Assembly (NCBI RefSeq): GCF_900637195.1
Contig: NZ_LR134356.1
Location: 4,836,001 to 4,900,000 of the forward strand
Direction: 5' to 3'
Source of the DNA: Mycolicibacterium aurum
Lineage (GTDB): Bacteria > Actinomycetota > Actinomycetes > Mycobacteriales > Mycobacteriaceae
DNA length: 64,000 nt
Shown: one piece after another, positions 33,366-41,654 of the stretch
Layout: each line of letters starts with the position of its first letter
Numbering within the stretch: position 1 is the first letter of the stretch
Notes under the pieces: generated by a model
Seen by the model: only the letters and a program-made list of their open reading frames with translations
The model's database searches: none
What the model was told of the DNA's origin: nothing
Made by a program: the position numbers and the translations under genes

Positions 33366-34076
33366 GTGAGCGCCCAGCCCTACGACGTCCCAGACGCGTT
33401 CGATGCCGGCGCCGAGTCCTACGACGAACTTGTCGGGGCCAATCCCGGCTACCACACGCATCTGAGACTCTCCGCGCAGCGGATGCAGCTTCCCGACGGT
33501 GGCAGGGGCCTGCGGCTGTTGGACATCGGCTGCGGCACAGGCGCGTCCACCGCCGCACTGGTGGCCGTGGCTCCGCACGCGACCATCGTGGCCGTGGACG
33601 GATCGGCGGGGATGCTGGAACGGGCGCGCGCCAAGACATGGCCCGCATCGGTGACCTTCGTGCACAGCCGGGCAGAGGGTCTCGCCGACGCAGGCGTGGC
33701 AGGCCCGTTCGACGGAATCCTCGCCGCCTACCTGGTACGTAATCTCGATGACCCGGACCCTGTCTTGCAGACCCTGCGTGGGATGCTCCGTCCCGGCGGC
33801 GTTTTCGCCGCCCACGAGTATTCGGTCCGCGATTCGCGCGTGGCCGGCGCCGTCTGGAACGTGGTGTCGTCGGCGATCATCATCCCGGCCGGCCGGCGCC
33901 GCACAGGCGACGACGAGCTCTACCGGTACCTGCGACGCAGTGTCAACGAGTTCGACGGCGCCACGGAGTTCTGCGACCGTCTGCGACGCAACGGATTCAC
34001 CGATGTGCGCAGCATGACTGTCCCGGGCTGGCAACGAAACATCGTGCACACCTTCGTCGGGAGAGCGCCGGAATGA
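33366..34076 (+). CDS. crtT: Class I SAM-dependent methyltransferase of the carotenoid operon (CrtT-like)
   Basis: The 236-residue product from GTG 33366 has the SAM-binding motif LLDIGCGTGASTAAL (about residues 45-59), AVDGSAGML for the second strand, and LRGMLRPGGVFAAHEY. An in-frame GTG at 33288 overlapping the crtB stop would add 26 residues; AGGAGG lies only 1 nt before it, so 33366 is preferred but not certain. In Streptomyces griseus the isorenieratene cluster has a methyltransferase-like crtT next to crtU and crtY, the same set as here. Its reaction is not established. Its stop overlaps crtU (ATGA). Confidence 0.78.
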   Translation: MSAQPYDVPDAFDAGAESYDELVGANPGYHTHLRLSAQRMQLPDGGRGLRLLDIGCGTGASTAALVAVAPHATIVAVDGSAGMLERARAKTWPASVTFVHSRAEGLADAGVAGPFDGILAAYLVRNLDDPDPVLQTLRGMLRPGGVFAAHEYSVRDSRVAGAVWNVVSSAIIIPAGRRRTGDDELYRYLRRSVNEFDGATEFCDRLRRNGFTDVRSMTVPGWQRNIVHTFVGRAPE

Positions 34077-35608
34077 GCGATCCGCGCCGGGTACGTCATC
34101 CGGCGGCGCCCGGGCTCCCCCATGCCACCGCTCTGCCGACGACGCCGCGCGTCGCGGTGATCGGGGCCGGCATTGCCGGCCTGGCCGCGGCGACGGCGCT
34201 TGCCGAACGCGGGGTCGCCGTCGAGCTGTTCGAACGCCAGGACTATCTCGGCGGCCGAGTGGGAGGCTGGGCCGAGAACCTTCCCGACGGCACCCCGGTG
34301 GCGATGAACCGAGGGTTCCACGCCTTCTTCCGGCAGTACTACAACCTCCGAGATCTGCTGCGCCGCATCGACCCCCACCTGTCCATGCTGGCGCCGCTCG
34401 ACGACTACCCCCTCATCGACGCACTCGGCCGGCGCGACACCTTCCGCGGCCTGCCCCGTACCCCGCCGTTGAACGCGATCGCATTCGCACTGCGCAGCCC
34501 GACGTTTCGGCTGCGAGATCTCGTTCGCCTCAATGCCCGCGCGGCGGCACCACTCGCGGCGGTGTCGGTGCCGGGCACCTACGACGAACTCGACAGCCTC
34601 GATGCCGAGACGTTCCTGCACAGCATCAATTTTCCGGAAGCGGCCCAGCATCTCGCATTCGAGGTGTTCTCCCGCAGCTTCTTCACCCGGCCTGCCGCAC
34701 TGTCGGCCGCCGAGCTCGCGACCATGTTCCATATCTACTTCCTGGGCTCCAGCGAGGGTCTGGTTTTCGACGTTTCCGAGGCGAACTTCGATGTCTCGCT
34801 GTGGAACCCGCTGGGGGAATATCTCCGCCGCCTCGGCGTCACGCTGCATACCGGAACGCCGATCGGATGCGTGGCGGTCACCGAGGGAGACTCCTTCACC
34901 GTGACCGATGCCTCGGGCACCGCGACGCGCACCGACGGTGTCGTGCTTGCCACCGACGTCTCGGCGCTGCAGTCCATCGTCGCCGGCTCGCCGCACCTCG
35001 GCGATCCCGAGTGGCGCGCCCGGGTCGAGGCGATGGGCACCGCCGCACCGTTCCTCGTCCAACGGCTCTGGCTGGACCGCCCCGTGCGGAGCGACCGGCC
35101 GGCCTTCCTGGGGACCGGTGGGCTCCCGCCTCTGGACAACATCAGCGTGCTGGACCGGTACGAGCGTGAAGCCTCTGCGTGGGCCGCCCGCACCGGCGGA
35201 TCCGTCGTGGAACTGCACGCGTATTCGGTTGCCGAGGACACACCGCAGATGCGTGACTCGATGCTCGCTCGGCTGCATTCGCTGTACCCGGAGACCAGGG
35301 ACTCGAGAGTGGTCTACGAGAAGACGCTGTGCCGCAGCGACTGTCCGCGCCTGGCGCCCGGCGATTTCGCGTCCCGGCCGACGGTGGGGACACTGCAGCG
35401 CGGTCTGGCGCTCGCCGGCGACGGCATCCGGATCGACCTGCCGGTGGCGCTGATGGAGCGAGCTGCCACCACGGGCCTTGCCGCGGCCAACAACCTGTTG
35501 GACCATTTCGGTGTGGTGGGCCACGATATGTTCACCGTGCCGGTGCGTGGGCGCTCGCCTGTGCTGCGTCATCTCGCCGGCCGTGTCGAGAGGCGGGTGT
35601 CGCAATGA
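34073..35608 (+). CDS. crtU: Carotenoid phi-ring synthase / desaturase-methyltransferase (CrtU-like)
   Basis: The 511-residue flavoprotein has the FAD motif VIGAGIAGLAAATALAERG (residues 29-47), GGRVGGW, and the MNRGFHAFFRQYYNLR block typical of CrtU isorenieratene synthases rather than CrtI. CrtU converts beta-ionone rings of beta-carotene into aromatic phi rings with a methyl shift. The C-terminal PVALMERAATTGLAAANNLL block supports the family. Start and stop overlap the flanking genes by 4 bp each. It implies that the strain makes aromatic carotenoids such as isorenieratene (leprotene), known from pigmented mycobacteria. Confidence 0.87.
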   Translation: MSDPRRVRHPAAPGLPHATALPTTPRVAVIGAGIAGLAAATALAERGVAVELFERQDYLGGRVGGWAENLPDGTPVAMNRGFHAFFRQYYNLRDLLRRIDPHLSMLAPLDDYPLIDALGRRDTFRGLPRTPPLNAIAFALRSPTFRLRDLVRLNARAAAPLAAVSVPGTYDELDSLDAETFLHSINFPEAAQHLAFEVFSRSFFTRPAALSAAELATMFHIYFLGSSEGLVFDVSEANFDVSLWNPLGEYLRRLGVTLHTGTPIGCVAVTEGDSFTVTDASGTATRTDGVVLATDVSALQSIVAGSPHLGDPEWRARVEAMGTAAPFLVQRLWLDRPVRSDRPAFLGTGGLPPLDNISVLDRYEREASAWAARTGGSVVELHAYSVAEDTPQMRDSMLARLHSLYPETRDSRVVYEKTLCRSDCPRLAPGDFASRPTVGTLQRGLALAGDGIRIDLPVALMERAATTGLAAANNLLDHFGVVGHDMFTVPVRGRSPVLRHLAGRVERRVSQ

Positions 35609-36708
35609 GCGCTCTGCGCCGGCTGGCGGAGTCGGCGGGCAAGGCCTGGCCCTTCGAGCTGCTGCCCCGTGCTGCGTGGGCGCGGCAGGCCCCGACGTAC
35701 CGGCAGGCGTCCCCCGCGGTCATCGATGCGGCGCTCGCGCGCTCGCGTCGACGGCCGAGCGGCAACTGGTATGTGATCGGCGCGAGCTCTGCCATCACGT
35801 CAAAGCCGTACGGCGCCACCGTCGCCGGAGCCGAGTTGGTGTGCTGGCGGAACGCGGAGGGCCAGCTGTGTATCGGCCCGGCCCGGTGCCCGCACCTGGG
35901 TGCCGACCTGTGTACGGGCGCCGTCGACCGCGGCCAGCTGGTCTGCCCCTGGCATGGGCTGCGGCTCACCGGCCGGTCCCGGCCCGACTGGCCCGCCCTG
36001 CCGGCCTTCGATGACGGCGTGCTGGCGTGGGTGCGCCTCGACCGAGTGGGCGGGGAGGTGCCCACCCCGGCGCCGGTTCTGCCGACGCGGCCGCAAGGAC
36101 CACGGATCGCGGCGGTAACCGCACTCAGCGGGGCATGCGAGGCCGACGACATCATCGCCAACCGGATGGATCCGTGGCACGGTGCGTGGTTTCATCCGTA
36201 TTCGTTCACCAAACTCGACGTGCTCAGCGCGCCACCGGAGGGTCAGGACGTACCGGAGGAGCTCGACCGCTTCTTGGTGGCGGTCACCTTCCGGCTCGGC
36301 AGGCTGGGCGTGCCGGTGATCGCCGAGTTCACCAGCCCGGAACCCCGCACACTCGTGATGCGCATCCTCGACGGCGAGGGGTCGGGCAGCGTGGTTGAGA
36401 CACACGCCACTCCCAACGGTCGCGGACCGGACGGCCGACCGCGCACCACGGTGATCGAGGCCGTCATCGCGCACTCGGATCGGCCCGGGTTCGCTTATGC
36501 CGTCCGCGCGTCGCCGCTGCTGACGCCGTTCATGCGGCAGGCCGCCAATCGGCTGTGGCGGGACGACCTGCTGTACGCCGAGCGACTCCACACCGTGCGC
36601 ATGCAGGACGCAGACGGTACGGCGGATCTGCTCACGCCAGGGAGCGAGTCCACCGGGGCAGGCCCTCGGCCTCCAGGAGCGGCACCTGCGTCTGGGCCCA
36701 CGGACTGA
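35605..36708 (+). CDS. Rieske [2Fe-2S]/DUF5914 protein, candidate CrtY-type lycopene cyclase
   Basis: The 367-residue protein overlaps the crtU stop by ATGA. Residues 53-140 form a Rieske domain with ligands Cys95, His97, Cys114 and His117 (CPHLGADL and CPWHGL); the remainder fits DUF5914. In Streptomyces isorenieratene clusters the gene called crtY encodes a Rieske-containing protein assigned as lycopene cyclase and lies beside crtT and crtU. No other lycopene cyclase (crtYc/crtYd, crtL) is visible here although beta-rings are needed for CrtU, so this is the best candidate. The last 77 bp overlap the convergent idi gene. Confidence 0.72.
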   Translation: MSALRRLAESAGKAWPFELLPRAAWARQAPTYRQASPAVIDAALARSRRRPSGNWYVIGASSAITSKPYGATVAGAELVCWRNAEGQLCIGPARCPHLGADLCTGAVDRGQLVCPWHGLRLTGRSRPDWPALPAFDDGVLAWVRLDRVGGEVPTPAPVLPTRPQGPRIAAVTALSGACEADDIIANRMDPWHGAWFHPYSFTKLDVLSAPPEGQDVPEELDRFLVAVTFRLGRLGVPVIAEFTSPEPRTLVMRILDGEGSGSVVETHATPNGRGPDGRPRTTVIEAVIAHSDRPGFAYAVRASPLLTPFMRQAANRLWRDDLLYAERLHTVRMQDADGTADLLTPGSESTGAGPRPPGAAPASGPTD

Positions 36709-37171
36709 TCGCCCATTCCAGCGCCGCCGCGGCGCGGAGTTCGTCCCAGCCCACCCAGACCAGATCCATCACCTCGCTCGGAACGGGAGCGAGGTCGCCG
36801 TCCACCCGAGCGCAGAACACTGGGCACACTTCGTTCTCGACGGTGCCGTCCGCCGCCTCGGCGCGATAGCGGAAATCGGGCAGGACGCACACCACGTCCG
36901 CGATCCGAGCGCCGAGCTCTTGGGCACCGCGACGGTGCACGGCGTCCACGACCGCTTCATCCGGGCCCGGGTGGCCGCAGAACGAGTTCGTCCACACACC
37001 CGGCCAGGTCTTCTTGTTGAGGGCGCGGCGGGTCAGCAGCACGCGACCCGCGTCGTCGAACAGGTAGCACGAGAATCCCAGATGCAGCGGGGTGTCCGCG
37101 TGATGGACTGAATTCTTGGCGGCCGCACCTACGGACCTGCCGCTGTCGTCGAGCAGCACCACTTGTTCCAT
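36632..37171 (-). CDS. idi: Isopentenyl-diphosphate delta-isomerase, type I
   Basis: The 179-residue Nudix-fold enzyme starts at ATG 37171 (MEQVVLLDDSGRSVGAAAKN). Catalytic Cys lies in NSFCGHP and the catalytic Glu in GTVENEVCPVF; TRRALNKKTWPGVWTN is the typical substrate loop. It isomerises IPP to DMAPP, supplying CrtE. It is convergent with the crt operon and overlaps the last crt gene by 77 bp in antisense. The frame remains open to 37252, but without family similarity. Confidence 0.93.
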   Translation of the reverse strand: MEQVVLLDDSGRSVGAAAKNSVHHADTPLHLGFSCYLFDDAGRVLLTRRALNKKTWPGVWTNSFCGHPGPDEAVVDAVHRRGAQELGARIADVVCVLPDFRYRAEAADGTVENEVCPVFCARVDGDLAPVPSEVMDLVWVGWDELRAAAALEWAISPWAQTQVPLLEAEGLPRWTRSLA

Positions 37172-37226
37172 AACGCTCACGCTTCTATTTTTCCGCCTGC
37201 ACGGCCGGCCATGCGCCCGGCCGGTC

Positions 37227-38411
37227 TTACGAAGGTGTGACGAGTGCGTCAATGGCCTGCGCCCCCAGGACGTGGTCGAGCACCATAAGCGCGCTGCCGA
37301 CTACGCCACCCCGCTCCCCCAGGTGCGCCGGCACAACCTCCAGACCGCGGGTGGCGAGCGCGGTGGCGTTGCCGTACAAGGTTTCCCGCAAGCCTGCTAC
37401 GAAGATGTCGTAGGCACCGGCGACGTCGCCCGCCACCACCAGGGCAGCGGGGTTGAGCAGGTTCACCGCAGCGGCCAGCACCTCACCCACATGTCGTCCG
37501 CTCTCGCGAATGACCCTGCGCGCCAGCGCATCTCCAGCATGGGCCAGCTCGACAACATCCCGCAGGTTGTGCACGGGCCTGCCTTCCTCGCGCAGCTCGC
37601 GCACCAGAGCCCACCCACCTGCGATGGTCTCCAGGCAGCCGATGTTCCCGCAGCGGCACGGGCGTGCGTCCGCCGCCGCGGTCTTGTTGTGGCCGAACTC
37701 GCCTGCAGCGCGGATTGCGCCGCGTTGCAGCGCACCACCGGCGATGATGCCGGCACCGAGCCCCGTGGACGCCTTGATGACGAGCAGATCGTCGAAACCG
37801 CGACCGGCCCCGATGCGCCACTCTGCGAGCGCGATCACGTTGGCATCGTTGCCCAGCACGACGGGGGCGTCGGCGAGCTCGCGGAAGTACGGGATCAGCG
37901 GAGCGCCGTCCCAGCCGCTCAGCACCGGGGTGTCGACGCTGCTGCCCCGCGCCTGGTCCACGGTGCCGGGCAGGCTGAGACCGACACCGAATACCCGGGC
38001 GCCCCGGTATCCCGCCTCGGCCCGGAGAAGGTCGAGTCGCGTGACGACCTCAGGCATCAGGTCGGCGGGTCCGAGCCCCGGCCCCTGATCGATGTCGGCA
38101 CTCGCCAACAGCTCACCGGCCAGATTGCACACGCCGAGCCGGGTGCGACTGCCGCCGACGGCGGCGCTGAGTACGACTCCTGCGTCGGCGTTGAACCGCA
38201 GCAATGTGGCGGGCCGGCCGCCGGTCGAGGGCGCCCGTTCGTGTTCGATCACCAGGGCGCGTGACGTGAGTTCCCTCACCCGTGCGGTGACCGCGGTGCG
38301 CGACAAGCCTGTGAGTTTGCCGATCTCCGCGCGAGTGAGCTCTCGCTTATCCCTGATCAGGGCATAGAGATCCCCGACCGAGGTTGCTGCGGATGTCCTG
38401 AACAGCGGCAC
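37227..38411 (-). CDS. ROK-family transcriptional regulator/sugar kinase-like protein
   Basis: The 394-residue protein starts at GTG 38411. Residues 15-75 form a winged helix (LTRAEIGKLTGLSRTAVTARVRELTSR), followed by the ROK domain with GVGLSLPGTVD, GNDANVIALAEW, KASTGLGAGIIAGG, and the zinc motif with CRCGNIGCLE. It resembles NagC/XylR repressors that sense a sugar or sugar phosphate. A 25-bp palindrome lies 22 bp upstream, between this gene and the divergent Eda-like/MFS operon, and is the obvious operator for both. Confidence 0.9.
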   Translation of the reverse strand: MPLFRTSAATSVGDLYALIRDKRELTRAEIGKLTGLSRTAVTARVRELTSRALVIEHERAPSTGGRPATLLRFNADAGVVLSAAVGGSRTRLGVCNLAGELLASADIDQGPGLGPADLMPEVVTRLDLLRAEAGYRGARVFGVGLSLPGTVDQARGSSVDTPVLSGWDGAPLIPYFRELADAPVVLGNDANVIALAEWRIGAGRGFDDLLVIKASTGLGAGIIAGGALQRGAIRAAGEFGHNKTAAADARPCRCGNIGCLETIAGGWALVRELREEGRPVHNLRDVVELAHAGDALARRVIRESGRHVGEVLAAAVNLLNPAALVVAGDVAGAYDIFVAGLRETLYGNATALATRGLEVVPAHLGERGGVVGSALMVLDHVLGAQAIDALVTPS

Positions 38412-38432
38412 TGCGCAAGCCTAACTTCCTCT

Positions 38433-38457
38433 ACTTATGTACTTCAAGTACGTAAGT
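38433..38457. promoter_or_regulatory. ROK operator (25-bp palindrome)
   Basis: Half-sites ACTTATGTACTT (38433-38444) and AAGTACGTAAGT (38446-38457) are complementary except for one base, around a single central C. The site lies between divergent ROK and Eda-like genes, so one repressor dimer could control both directions. Confidence 0.75.
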
Positions 38458-38497
38458 CGGATTGAGAAGAACCAATGCTGCCTCTACCGTGGACTGC

Positions 38498-39184
38498 ATG
38501 AAGGAACCGAGATCGCTGTTGGACGTCGCCCCGGTGATGCCGCTGATCAGCGTCGATCGGCCCGCTGACGCGGTGGCGATCGCGCGCGCGATCTTCCGGG
38601 CCGGGTTGCCCCTGGTCCAGGTCGCCCTCGACGGCCCGCTCTCCTATGAGGCGATCACGCGCATCGCCACGGAGGCGCCTGAGGTCGTCGTCGGCGCCGG
38701 CCGACTGACCGACCCCGAGCAGCCGGCCCTCGCCCGCGCGGCGGGAGCGGAGTTCCTGGCCGCGGCCGCGCCCTCGTTGCCGCTGCGCGGAGCCATGCTC
38801 GACACCGAGCTGCCGCACCTTCCCGCCGCCACCACTGTCGTCGAGGCGCTCGCGCTGCTCGAAGACGGCTATACCGACATGGTTCTGCACCCGGCAGTCT
38901 CCTCGGGCGGCCTGCGCCACCTCAGGGCACTTGCCGCATTCGTGCCGGCCGCCCGGTTCTGCGTCTCGGGCGGCCTCACCCCGGCCGACCTCACCGGCTA
39001 TCTGGCAGCACCCAACGTCGGATGCGTCACCGCCGACTGGCTCACCCCGGCCGACGCCGTGCGGCGCCGCGACTGGGACCGGATCCGCCGCCTCGCCGAC
39101 GTCGCGTTGAAGCTGAGCACTCCGACGGTCAGCACCACCGCGTCCTCTCCGCGCGAGCGCTCATCGACGGTCCGGGCGCTATGA
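38498..39184 (+). CDS. KDPG/KHG aldolase-like (Eda-family) protein without the Schiff-base lysine
   Basis: The 228-residue protein from ATG 38498 (MKEPRSLLDVAPVMPLISVD) follows the Eda TIM-barrel layout: AIFRAGLPLVQVALDGP, VVVGAGRLTDPEQ, AGAEFLAAAAPS, SSGGLRHLRALA and RFCVSGGLTPADL. At the site of the Schiff-base Lys (E. coli pattern KFFPAE) it reads VLHPAV (129-134), and the general-base Glu position reads Gln41. Normal aldolase chemistry is therefore unlikely. It is coupled to the MFS gene by ATGA and faces the ROK operator, so it may bind or process a sugar acid. Confidence 0.75.
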   Translation: MKEPRSLLDVAPVMPLISVDRPADAVAIARAIFRAGLPLVQVALDGPLSYEAITRIATEAPEVVVGAGRLTDPEQPALARAAGAEFLAAAAPSLPLRGAMLDTELPHLPAATTVVEALALLEDGYTDMVLHPAVSSGGLRHLRALAAFVPAARFCVSGGLTPADLTGYLAAPNVGCVTADWLTPADAVRRRDWDRIRRLADVALKLSTPTVSTTASSPRERSSTVRAL

Positions 39185-40398
39185 CTGTGACTCTCGACCG
39201 CCCGACCGGCCCGGTGTCGGTGGTAGCGCCGGATCCCGTCGTGCGCTGGCTGGCCGTGCTGGCACTCGCACTGGGCGGCTTCGGCATCGGCACCACCGAG
39301 TTCGTCGCGATGGGCCTGCTGCCCGACATCGCGGCCGGCTTCGGCGTGTCCGAACCCACTGCCGGACATGTGATTTCGGCTTACGCGCTGGGCGTGGTGG
39401 TCGGCGCACCGCTGATCGCGTCCGTCACCGCACGGATGGGCCGCCGCAAGCTGCTGCTGGTCCTGATGGCGGTGTTCACGCTGGGAAACCTGGCGAGCAT
39501 GCTGGCACCGTCCTACGACACGCTGATCGCGGCCAGATTCCTCGCGGGACTACCTCACGGCGCGTACTTCGGCGTCGCGGCGCTGGTAGCCGCCCATCTG
39601 ATGGGACCGCAGAACCGCGCCAAGGCCGTCGCGCACGTCCTGACCGGGTTGACGGTCGCGACCGTACTCGGGGTGCCGATGGCGTCGTGGCTCGGCCAAT
39701 CGCTGGGCTGGCGAGCCGCTTTCGGACTCGTCGTCGGTGTCGGCGTCGCCACGCTCACCGCGCTGTGGTTCTGGCTGCCGTTCCAGTTGCGCTTCATGCG
39801 GTCCAGCAGCCCGCTCACCGAACTCGGCGCACTGCGCCGCTCGCAGGTCTGGCTCGCGCTGATGGTCGGGATGATCGGCTTCGGCGGCATGTTCGCCGTC
39901 TACACCTACATCACCACAACCATGACCGATGTCGCCGGCATGCCGCGCGCCCTGATTCCGGTGGCCCTCATGGTGTTCGGCCTGGGCATGTTCTTCGGCA
40001 ATCTGGTGGGCGGCAGGCTGGCCGACCGGTCGGTGATCCGTGCGCTCTATCTGTCGATGGGGTCGCTCTTCGCGGTGCTGGCACTGTTCGTCGTCGCGTC
40101 ACACAATGTGTGGACCGCGCTGCTGGTGCTCTTCGGTATCGGGCTCACCGGCTCCGCCGTGGGCCCGGCCCTGCAGACCCGGCTGATGGACGTCGCACAC
40201 GACGCGCAGACTCTGGCTGCGGCCCTGAATCACTCAGCACTCAACATCGGCAACGCGACAGGCGCCTGGGTTGGCGGCCTGGTGATCGCGGCCGGATACG
40301 GCTACACGGCGCCTGCTGCGGCCGGCTCGCTGCTCGCACTCTGCGGGATCGCGGTCCTCACGGTCTCGGTACTGCTGCAGCGACGTTCGGCGCGATAG
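39181..40398 (+). CDS. MFS transporter, DHA1/AraJ-like
   Basis: The 405-residue protein starts at ATG 39181, overlapping the previous stop. It has twelve predicted spans, motif A in TARMGRRKLLLVLM between spans 2 and 3, and the early GGFGIGTTEFVAMGLLPDIA block typical of the AraJ/YdhP subgroup that exports sugars or drugs. ROK control and coupling to an Eda-like gene favour a sugar-related substrate. This is inference; no substrate residues are diagnostic. Confidence 0.87.
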   Translation: MTVTLDRPTGPVSVVAPDPVVRWLAVLALALGGFGIGTTEFVAMGLLPDIAAGFGVSEPTAGHVISAYALGVVVGAPLIASVTARMGRRKLLLVLMAVFTLGNLASMLAPSYDTLIAARFLAGLPHGAYFGVAALVAAHLMGPQNRAKAVAHVLTGLTVATVLGVPMASWLGQSLGWRAAFGLVVGVGVATLTALWFWLPFQLRFMRSSSPLTELGALRRSQVWLALMVGMIGFGGMFAVYTYITTTMTDVAGMPRALIPVALMVFGLGMFFGNLVGGRLADRSVIRALYLSMGSLFAVLALFVVASHNVWTALLVLFGIGLTGSAVGPALQTRLMDVAHDAQTLAAALNHSALNIGNATGAWVGGLVIAAGYGYTAPAAAGSLLALCGIAVLTVSVLLQRRSAR

Positions 40399-40455
40399 CC
40401 CGGTGCCCGACGTTACGGAGGGATTAACCCGCGCACGTTGTGGGCACCCGCCACC

Positions 40456-40773
40456 ATGGCTTTCAAACTCACCTACTCCGATGGTCAGGAATCTCAGCAC
40501 GATGACGACACCGTCTGGGAGCTCGACGACGGCGTCCTGAAGCTGGGTCGGGAGAAAGGCAAGTGGTCGGTGCTGCTGTCGCCGAGCCACTGGGCCGTCC
40601 TCGAACTCGGCGGACAGTCGCGCGACGGCGACGACTCCGACGACGACTCGAAGGACTCCAAAGACAAAGAGTCCAAAGACAAAGACTCGAAAGCACAAGA
40701 CGACACCGACGACTCGGACGACGAGAAGTCCGGCGAGAAGGACAGCAAGGACGAGTCCGACAAGGACTCGTAG
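40456..40773 (+). CDS. Small protein with repetitive Asp/Ser/Lys tail
   Basis: The 105-residue protein likely starts at ATG 40456 (MAFKLTYSDGQESQHDDDTV); an in-frame TTG at 40438 is possible. Residues 1-55 look like a small beta-rich domain (VWELDDGVLKLGREKGKWSVLLSPSHWAVLEL). From residue 60 on, the chain is made almost only of Asp, Ser, Lys and Glu in short repeats (SKDSKDKESKDK), so it is disordered, highly charged and net acidic. No family is recognised. It is convergent with map. Confidence 0.6.
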   Translation: MAFKLTYSDGQESQHDDDTVWELDDGVLKLGREKGKWSVLLSPSHWAVLELGGQSRDGDDSDDDSKDSKDKESKDKDSKAQDDTDDSDDEKSGEKDSKDESDKDS

Positions 40774-40800
40774 GGCGTCCCGGTCGGACGGCGCGCCAGG

Positions 40801-41586
40801 TCAGTTCACCGCGCGCGCAGGCGTCGGCGTGAGAATCCGCGGGCCCGACTCGGTGATCGCGATCGTGTGTTCCGAGTGTGCGGTGGTGGATCCGTCTGCC
40901 GAGCGCAAGGTCCAACCGTCGGCATCCATCACCAGGCGATCACTGCCCCGCGCCCACCACGGTTCCAGCGCCAGCGTCATCCCCGGCCGCAGCACCATGC
41001 CACGCCCGCGCCTGCCGCGGTTGGACACATGCGGGTCCTCGTGCATCGTGCGCCCGAGCCCGTGACCGCCGAACTCCGCATTGACGCGGTACCCCGCGGC
41101 AGACGCCACCTCACCGATCGCGGCCGAGATGTCGCCGAGCCGACCGGCGGGAACGGCCGCGGCGATCCCGGCGTCGAGCGCTCTGCGCGTCGACTCCACC
41201 AGTGCGCGGTCCGCGGGGTCGGCGGCATCACCGACGATGACGGTCACCGCGGAATCAGCCACCCACCCGTCGATAGACACTGCGAAGTCCAGGCTCAAGA
41301 CGTCGCCGTCCCGCAACACGTAGTCTCGCGGCATCCCATGCAGGACAGCATCATTGACCGATAGGCAGATCACGTTGCGGAAAGGCCCACGGCCGAAGGA
41401 CGGCGCGTAGTCCCAGTAGCAGGATTTCGCCCCTCGGTCGGCGACGCGAGCGCGGGCATGGTGCTCGAGCTGCATCAGATTGACCCCGGGGCGCGCCTCG
41501 GCCGACAGAGCCGCCAGCGTCTCAGCGACGAACTGCCCGGTGACCGCCATCTTGTCGATCTCGTCGGCGGTCTTGAGTTCGATCAT
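40801..41586 (-). CDS. map: Methionine aminopeptidase, type I
   Basis: The 261-residue enzyme from ATG 41586 (MIELKTADEIDKMAVTGQFV), behind GGAG, has the complete pita-bread metal set: Asp in LSLDFAVSIDG and VADSAV, His in FGGHGLGRTMHEDP, Glu in LALEPWW and SEHTIAI. It removes initiator Met. The short N-terminus lacks the zinc-finger or SH3-binding extension of some actinobacterial copies. The divergent small HTH gene and two palindromes in the shared promoter region suggest this is a regulated, accessory map rather than the housekeeping copy near the ribosomal genes. Confidence 0.93.
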   Translation of the reverse strand: MIELKTADEIDKMAVTGQFVAETLAALSAEARPGVNLMQLEHHARARVADRGAKSCYWDYAPSFGRGPFRNVICLSVNDAVLHGMPRDYVLRDGDVLSLDFAVSIDGWVADSAVTVIVGDAADPADRALVESTRRALDAGIAAAVPAGRLGDISAAIGEVASAAGYRVNAEFGGHGLGRTMHEDPHVSNRGRRGRGMVLRPGMTLALEPWWARGSDRLVMDADGWTLRSADGSTTAHSEHTIAITESGPRILTPTPARAVN

Positions 41587-41600
41587 CACTTCTCCGTCCT

Positions 41601-41651
41601 CGGTATTCTTATACCGCGAACGACGCTACCACTGCCGGTACTTTAATACCG
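41601..41651. promoter_or_regulatory. Paired 16-bp palindromic operators between map and HTH gene
   Basis: CGGTATTCTTATACCG (41601-41616) and CGGTACTTTAATACCG (41636-41651) share 13 of 16 bases and are each palindromic in their CGGTA/TACCG arms; centres are 35 bp apart. The first lies 14 bp from the map start, the second overlaps a TAATAC -10-like sequence 5 nt before the HTH ATG. They are probable targets of that HTH protein. Confidence 0.72.
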
Positions 41652-41654
41652 GCT

